NCBI GenBank assembly: GCA_958423465.1
Contig: CATZRD010000060.1
Coordinates: forward strand, 1-7,858
Reading direction: 5' to 3'
Source of the DNA: an uncultured Oscillospiraceae bacterium
GTDB lineage: Bacteria; Bacillota; Clostridia; Oscillospirales; Oscillospiraceae
Length of the DNA: 7,858 nt
The notes beneath the pieces are model-generated. The model saw only the letters and a list, made by a program, of their open reading frames with translations. It was not told the DNA's origin and made no database searches. The translations under genes were made by a program, and so were the position numbers. Positions 4,962-7,858 of this stretch are shown piece after piece (the first letter of the stretch is position 1; each line of letters begins with the position of its first letter).

Positions 4962-6350
4962 ATGGTACATCAGTATCGTCTGAACGGCTACAACATCGTG
5001 CTGGACGGCTGCTCCGGCTCCATCCACGCGGTGGACGAGGTGGCCTACGACATCATCGCCATGTTTGAAAGCAGTACGGCGGAGGAGATCACCGCCGCCA
5101 TGCTGGAAAAGTACGGCGGCCGCCCGGACGTGACGGAGGAGGACATCCGCGCCTGCATCGCCGACGTCCAGCGCCTGAAGGACGCGGGAAAGCTCTTCAC
5201 GCCGGACACCTTCGCCGACATGGCGGGGACCTTCAAGGCCCGCTCCGGCGACGTGGTGAAGGCCCTGTGCCTCCATGTGGCCCACACCTGCAACTTAAAC
5301 TGCGACTACTGCTTCGCCAGCCAGGGAAAGTACCACGGCCAGAGGGCTCTCATGAGCTTCGAGGTGGGCAAACAGGCCCTGGACTTTCTCATGGACCACT
5401 CCGGCTCCCGCCGGAACCTGGAGGTGGACTTCTTCGGCGGGGAGCCGCTGATGAACTGGGACGTGGTGAAGAGGCTGGTGGCCTACGCCCGGAGCGTGGA
5501 GAAGGAGCGGGGCAAAAATTTCCGTTTCACCCTTACCACCAACGGGATGCTCATCGACGACGACGTCATCGACTTCGCCAACCGGGAGATGAGCAATGTG
5601 GTGCTGAGCCTGGACGGCCGGAAGGAGATCAACGACCGCAAGCGGGTGGACTACGCCGGAAAGGGCAGCTATGACCGGATCGTCCCCCGGTTCCAGAAGC
5701 TGGTGGCGGCCCGGGGCGGCAGGAACTACTATATGCGGGGCACCTTCACCCACGCCAACCCGGACTTCACCAAGGACCTGTTCCATATGGCCGACGACCT
5801 GGGCTTCACAGAGCTGAGCATGGAGCCGGTGGTGTGCGCCCCCGACGACCCGGCGGCCCTGACGGCGGAGGACCTGGAGATCGTGAAGGAGCAGTACGAG
5901 CTGCTGGCCCGGGACATGCTCCGCCGGAAGAAGGAGGGCCGGCCCATTACCTTCTATCACTATATGCTGGACCTCACCGGCGGCCCCTGCGTCTATAAGC
6001 GCATCTCCGGCTGCGGCTCCGGCACCGAGTATATGGCCGTCACCCCCTGGGGGGACCTGTACCCCTGCCACCAGTTCGTGGGGGAGGAGTCCTACAAGCT
6101 GGGGGACGTGTGGAACGGTGTGACCAACACCGCCCTGCGGGAGGAGTTCCGCGCCTGCAACGCCTACGCCAGGCCGGACTGCGCGGACTGCTGGGCCAAG
6201 CTCTACTGCTCCGGCGGCTGCGCCGCCAACGCCTATCACGCCACAGGCTCCATCCGGGGCGTCTATGAGCCGGGGTGCGAGCTGTTCCGGAAGCGCATCG
6301 AGTGCGCCGTCATGATGAAGGTGGCGGAAGAGACCGGCGGCCAGGCATGA
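4962..6350 (+). CDS. scfB: SCIFF maturase: radical SAM/SPASM thioether-forming enzyme
   Basis: This is a 462-residue cytosolic enzyme that uses S-adenosylmethionine and iron-sulfur clusters to make Cys thioether bonds in ScfA. Residues 1 to about 90 (MVHQYRLNGYNIVLDGCSG onward) form the PqqD-like recognition element that binds the leader peptide. The radical SAM core begins with CNLNCDYC, giving cluster ligands C110, C114 and C117, followed by DFFGGEPLMNW (156-166) and TLTTNGMLIDD (190-200). The C-terminal SPASM domain has C343, C351, C369, C407, C410, C416, C420 and C439, as expected for two auxiliary clusters. The start ATG follows AGGGAGG (4948-4954) by 7 nt. Its stop overlaps the next start (ATGA, 6347-6350), which implies translational coupling. 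The length and the pairing with scfA match the family, so the call is firm. Confidence 0.95.
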   Translation: MVHQYRLNGYNIVLDGCSGSIHAVDEVAYDIIAMFESSTAEEITAAMLEKYGGRPDVTEEDIRACIADVQRLKDAGKLFTPDTFADMAGTFKARSGDVVKALCLHVAHTCNLNCDYCFASQGKYHGQRALMSFEVGKQALDFLMDHSGSRRNLEVDFFGGEPLMNWDVVKRLVAYARSVEKERGKNFRFTLTTNGMLIDDDVIDFANREMSNVVLSLDGRKEINDRKRVDYAGKGSYDRIVPRFQKLVAARGGRNYYMRGTFTHANPDFTKDLFHMADDLGFTELSMEPVVCAPDDPAALTAEDLEIVKEQYELLARDMLRRKKEGRPITFYHYMLDLTGGPCVYKRISGCGSGTEYMAVTPWGDLYPCHQFVGEESYKLGDVWNGVTNTALREEFRACNAYARPDCADCWAKLYCSGGCAANAYHATGSIRGVYEPGCELFRKRIECAVMMKVAEETGGQA

Positions 6351-7681
6351 ATACCCCCATCTACGACTTTCTGCGCCGCTACGCGGCCTCCGGCGTGAGC
6401 CGGTTCCACATGCCCGGCCACAAGGGAAAGCCCTTCTTAGGCTGCGAGGCCATGGATCTGACGGAGGTGGCGGGGGCGGACGCCCTTTACGAGGCGGAGG
6501 GCATCATCGCGGAGAGCGAGGAGAACGCCGCCGCCCTCTTTGGCTCCGAAAGGACCCTCTACTCCACGGAAGGCTCCAGCCAGTGCATCCGCGCCATGCT
6601 GTACCTGGCCCTGACAAACCGCCGGCCGGGGGCTTCCGCCACGGTAGTGGCCGCCCGGAACGTCCACAAGGCATTCGTCTACGCCGCCGCCCTGCTGGAC
6701 CTGGAGGTGGTCTGGCTGTGGCCGGAGGAGGGGACAGGCTCCCTCTGCGGCTGCCCCGTGTCTCCGGAGGGCCTGGAGCGGACGCTGGCGGCGCTGGACG
6801 CGCCTCCCGCCGCCGTATATATCACCAGCCCGGACTATCTGGGGGGCATGGCGGATATCGCCGCTCTGGCGGCGGTGTGCCATCGCCGGGGCACGGTGCT
6901 GGCGGTGGATAACGCCCACGGAGCCTACCTGCGCTTTCTGCGCCCGTCGGCGCACCCCCTGGATCTGGGGGCGGACATCTGCTGCGACTCCGCCCATAAG
7001 ACCCTGCCGGTCCTCACCGGAGGGGCCTATCTCCACATCGGCAAAGCCGCCCCGGCGGGCTTCCGGGAGAACGCCAGGGGGGCCATGGCCCTCTTCGGCT
7101 CCACCAGCCCCTCCTACCTGACGTTGGCCTCTCTGGACCTCTGTAACCGCTATCTGGCGGAGGGATACCCGGAGCGGCTGTCCCGGACCGCCGCGGTGCT
7201 GAACAGGATCCGGGACCGGCTGACCGCCGCCGGCTGGCGGGTCCTGACCACGGACCCGCTGCGGCTGACCGTCGCCGCTCCGGCAGGAACCGCCGGGACC
7301 GCTCTGGCGGACCGCCTGCGCCTGAACGGCGTGGAGTGCGAGTACGCCGACGGGGATTTCGTGGTGCTGATGGCCACGCCGGAAAATACGGCGGAGGACC
7401 TCCGCCGTCTGGCGGCGGCCCTGGGGGAGAACCCGCTGCCTTACGGTCCCCGGGAACCTTTGCCCCTCGCCAGGGGGGAGCGGGCCTGCTCCATCCGGCA
7501 GGCCCTGCTGGCGCCCCACGAGACCGTCCCGGCGGCGGAGGCCCTGGGCCGGATCTGCGGCGCGCCGACGGTAGCCTGCCCGCCGGCGATCCCCATCGCC
7601 GTGTCCGGGGAGGTCGTGGGGGACGCGGCGGTGGAGCTGTTTTGCCGCTGCGGCGTGAAGCGGGTGGACGTGTTGAAGTAG
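6347..7681 (+). CDS. Orn/Lys/Arg decarboxylase-family PLP-dependent protein
   Basis: This is a 444-residue fold-type I PLP enzyme of the short Gram-positive kind, similar in layout to B. subtilis YaaO. It has HMPGHKG (21-27), the ring-stacking histidine in RNVHKAF (His107), the PLP-nitrogen aspartate D188 in VDNAHGAYL, and the Schiff-base lysine K218 in DSAHKTLPVLTGGAYLH. STSPSYLTLASLD (252-264) and the C-terminal block CPPAIPIAVSGE (411-422) complete the family pattern. Two motifs depart from the best-known members: DNAHG instead of DEAHG, and STEGSSQCIRAM instead of the usual NGST-type phosphate loop. These fit a subgroup with unproven substrate, so decarboxylation of arginine, lysine or ornithine is not certain. 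Its ATG overlaps the scfB stop, with no strong ribosome site of its own, so it is probably translated by coupling to scfB. Confidence 0.87.
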   Translation: MNTPIYDFLRRYAASGVSRFHMPGHKGKPFLGCEAMDLTEVAGADALYEAEGIIAESEENAAALFGSERTLYSTEGSSQCIRAMLYLALTNRRPGASATVVAARNVHKAFVYAAALLDLEVVWLWPEEGTGSLCGCPVSPEGLERTLAALDAPPAAVYITSPDYLGGMADIAALAAVCHRRGTVLAVDNAHGAYLRFLRPSAHPLDLGADICCDSAHKTLPVLTGGAYLHIGKAAPAGFRENARGAMALFGSTSPSYLTLASLDLCNRYLAEGYPERLSRTAAVLNRIRDRLTAAGWRVLTTDPLRLTVAAPAGTAGTALADRLRLNGVECEYADGDFVVLMATPENTAEDLRRLAAALGENPLPYGPREPLPLARGERACSIRQALLAPHETVPAAEALGRICGAPTVACPPAIPIAVSGEVVGDAAVELFCRCGVKRVDVLK

Positions 7682-7702
7682 CCGCCCGCGCTTGACGGGA
7701 AA

Positions 7703-7745
7703 GTACCAAAGGGTCTGTATGCGAAAGCATACAGACCCTTTGTAC
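7703..7745 (+). terminator. Long GAAA-capped hairpin after the decarboxylase gene
   Basis: CAAAGGGTCTGTATGC (7707-7722) pairs perfectly with GCATACAGACCCTTTG (7727-7742) around a GAAA tetraloop. Four outer GTAC pairs can be added if one C is bulged. The hairpin is very stable and sits 22 nt past the stop, as expected for a transcript end. The T-run is not adjacent: TTTTT occurs only at 7763-7767. Termination is therefore probable, not certain. Confidence 0.6.
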
Positions 7746-7788
7746 CAAGGCGAGAAAAATTCTTTTTATACCAAGGGGGTTGTCAAAA

Positions 7789-7823
7789 TCAAACCACAAC
7801 CCAGCGCAGCGGTTGTGGATTGA
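7789..7823. other. Hairpin at the right edge with an alternative pairing partner
   Basis: TCAAACCACAACC (7789-7801) pairs with GGTTGTGGATTGA (7811-7823), with a single A-A mismatch and a 9-nt loop. The same central ACAACCC (7796-7802) can instead pair with GGGTTGT (7777-7783). The two folds exclude each other. The 177 nt after 7681 hold no recognised gene; an ATG at 7826 opens 11 codons up to the window end without a convincing ribosome site. Confidence 0.5.
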
Positions 7824-7858
7824 AAATGAGGAGCAAGGAAGCGGTACGAGAAATCCCC

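Noticed and set aside
5295..6239. 314-codon frame on the - strand within scfB
   Set aside because: Antisense shadow of a firmly identified radical SAM gene; no ribosome site and no recognisable domain.
6437..7519. 360-codon frame on the - strand within the PLP gene
   Set aside because: Antisense shadow with Gly/Arg/Gln-rich composition and no domain; the + strand carries all family motifs.
7826..7858. Start of a new gene at ATG 7826
   Set aside because: Only 11 codons are visible, the upstream GTGGA is a poor ribosome site, and it lies in the hairpin region; it cannot be judged without more sequence.

Overview
The window looks like chromosomal DNA from a GC-rich gut-type Clostridia member, most plausibly Oscillospiraceae (Flavonifractor / Lawsonibacter / Pseudoflavonifractor-like). 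The reasons are the high third-position GC, the strong AGGAGG-type ribosome sites, the SCIFF ranthipeptide pair that is nearly universal in Clostridia, and the Gram-positive-type ArgR and small Orn/Lys/Arg decarboxylase-fold protein. All recognised genes are on the + strand. The genus is inference; no rRNA or other marker is present.

Left part (1-1877): the 3' part of a free-standing B3/B4 domain protein (the domain of the phenylalanyl-tRNA synthetase beta chain), then argR, then a peptidase S51-family protein. Middle part (1878-3893): a clear sigma-A promoter with an operator-like dyad over its -35 drives argS, followed 63 nt later by tRNA-Arg(UCU) and a strong terminator. No separate tRNA promoter is visible, so the synthetase and its own tRNA are probably co-transcribed. 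Next (3894-4633) comes a more AT-rich islet with its own promoter and a Nudix hydrolase gene. It begins with a 16-nt near-perfect inverted copy of the tRNA T-arm/acceptor sequence, which suggests acquisition at the tRNA 3' end.

Right part (4634-7681): a promoter, the SCIFF precursor scfA (48 aa), an intrinsic terminator that probably sets peptide:enzyme ratio, the radical SAM/SPASM maturase scfB, and an Orn/Lys/Arg decarboxylase-family PLP enzyme whose start codon overlaps the scfB stop (ATGA). ScfB is expected to put thioether cross-links in ScfA. This ScfA is atypical in two visible ways: a seventh cysteine (C13) and Gly at position 37, where the characterised SCIFF carries the Thr cross-link acceptor. 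The last 177 nt (7682-7858) hold strong hairpins and short repeats but no recognisable gene.

Arginine recurs across the window: ArgR (with an Asn at the arginine-contacting Asp of the GDDT motif), an S51 peptidase (the family includes cyanophycinase), ArgS, tRNA-Arg and the decarboxylase-family protein. Whether this is one regulated unit or coincidence cannot be decided from sequence alone.
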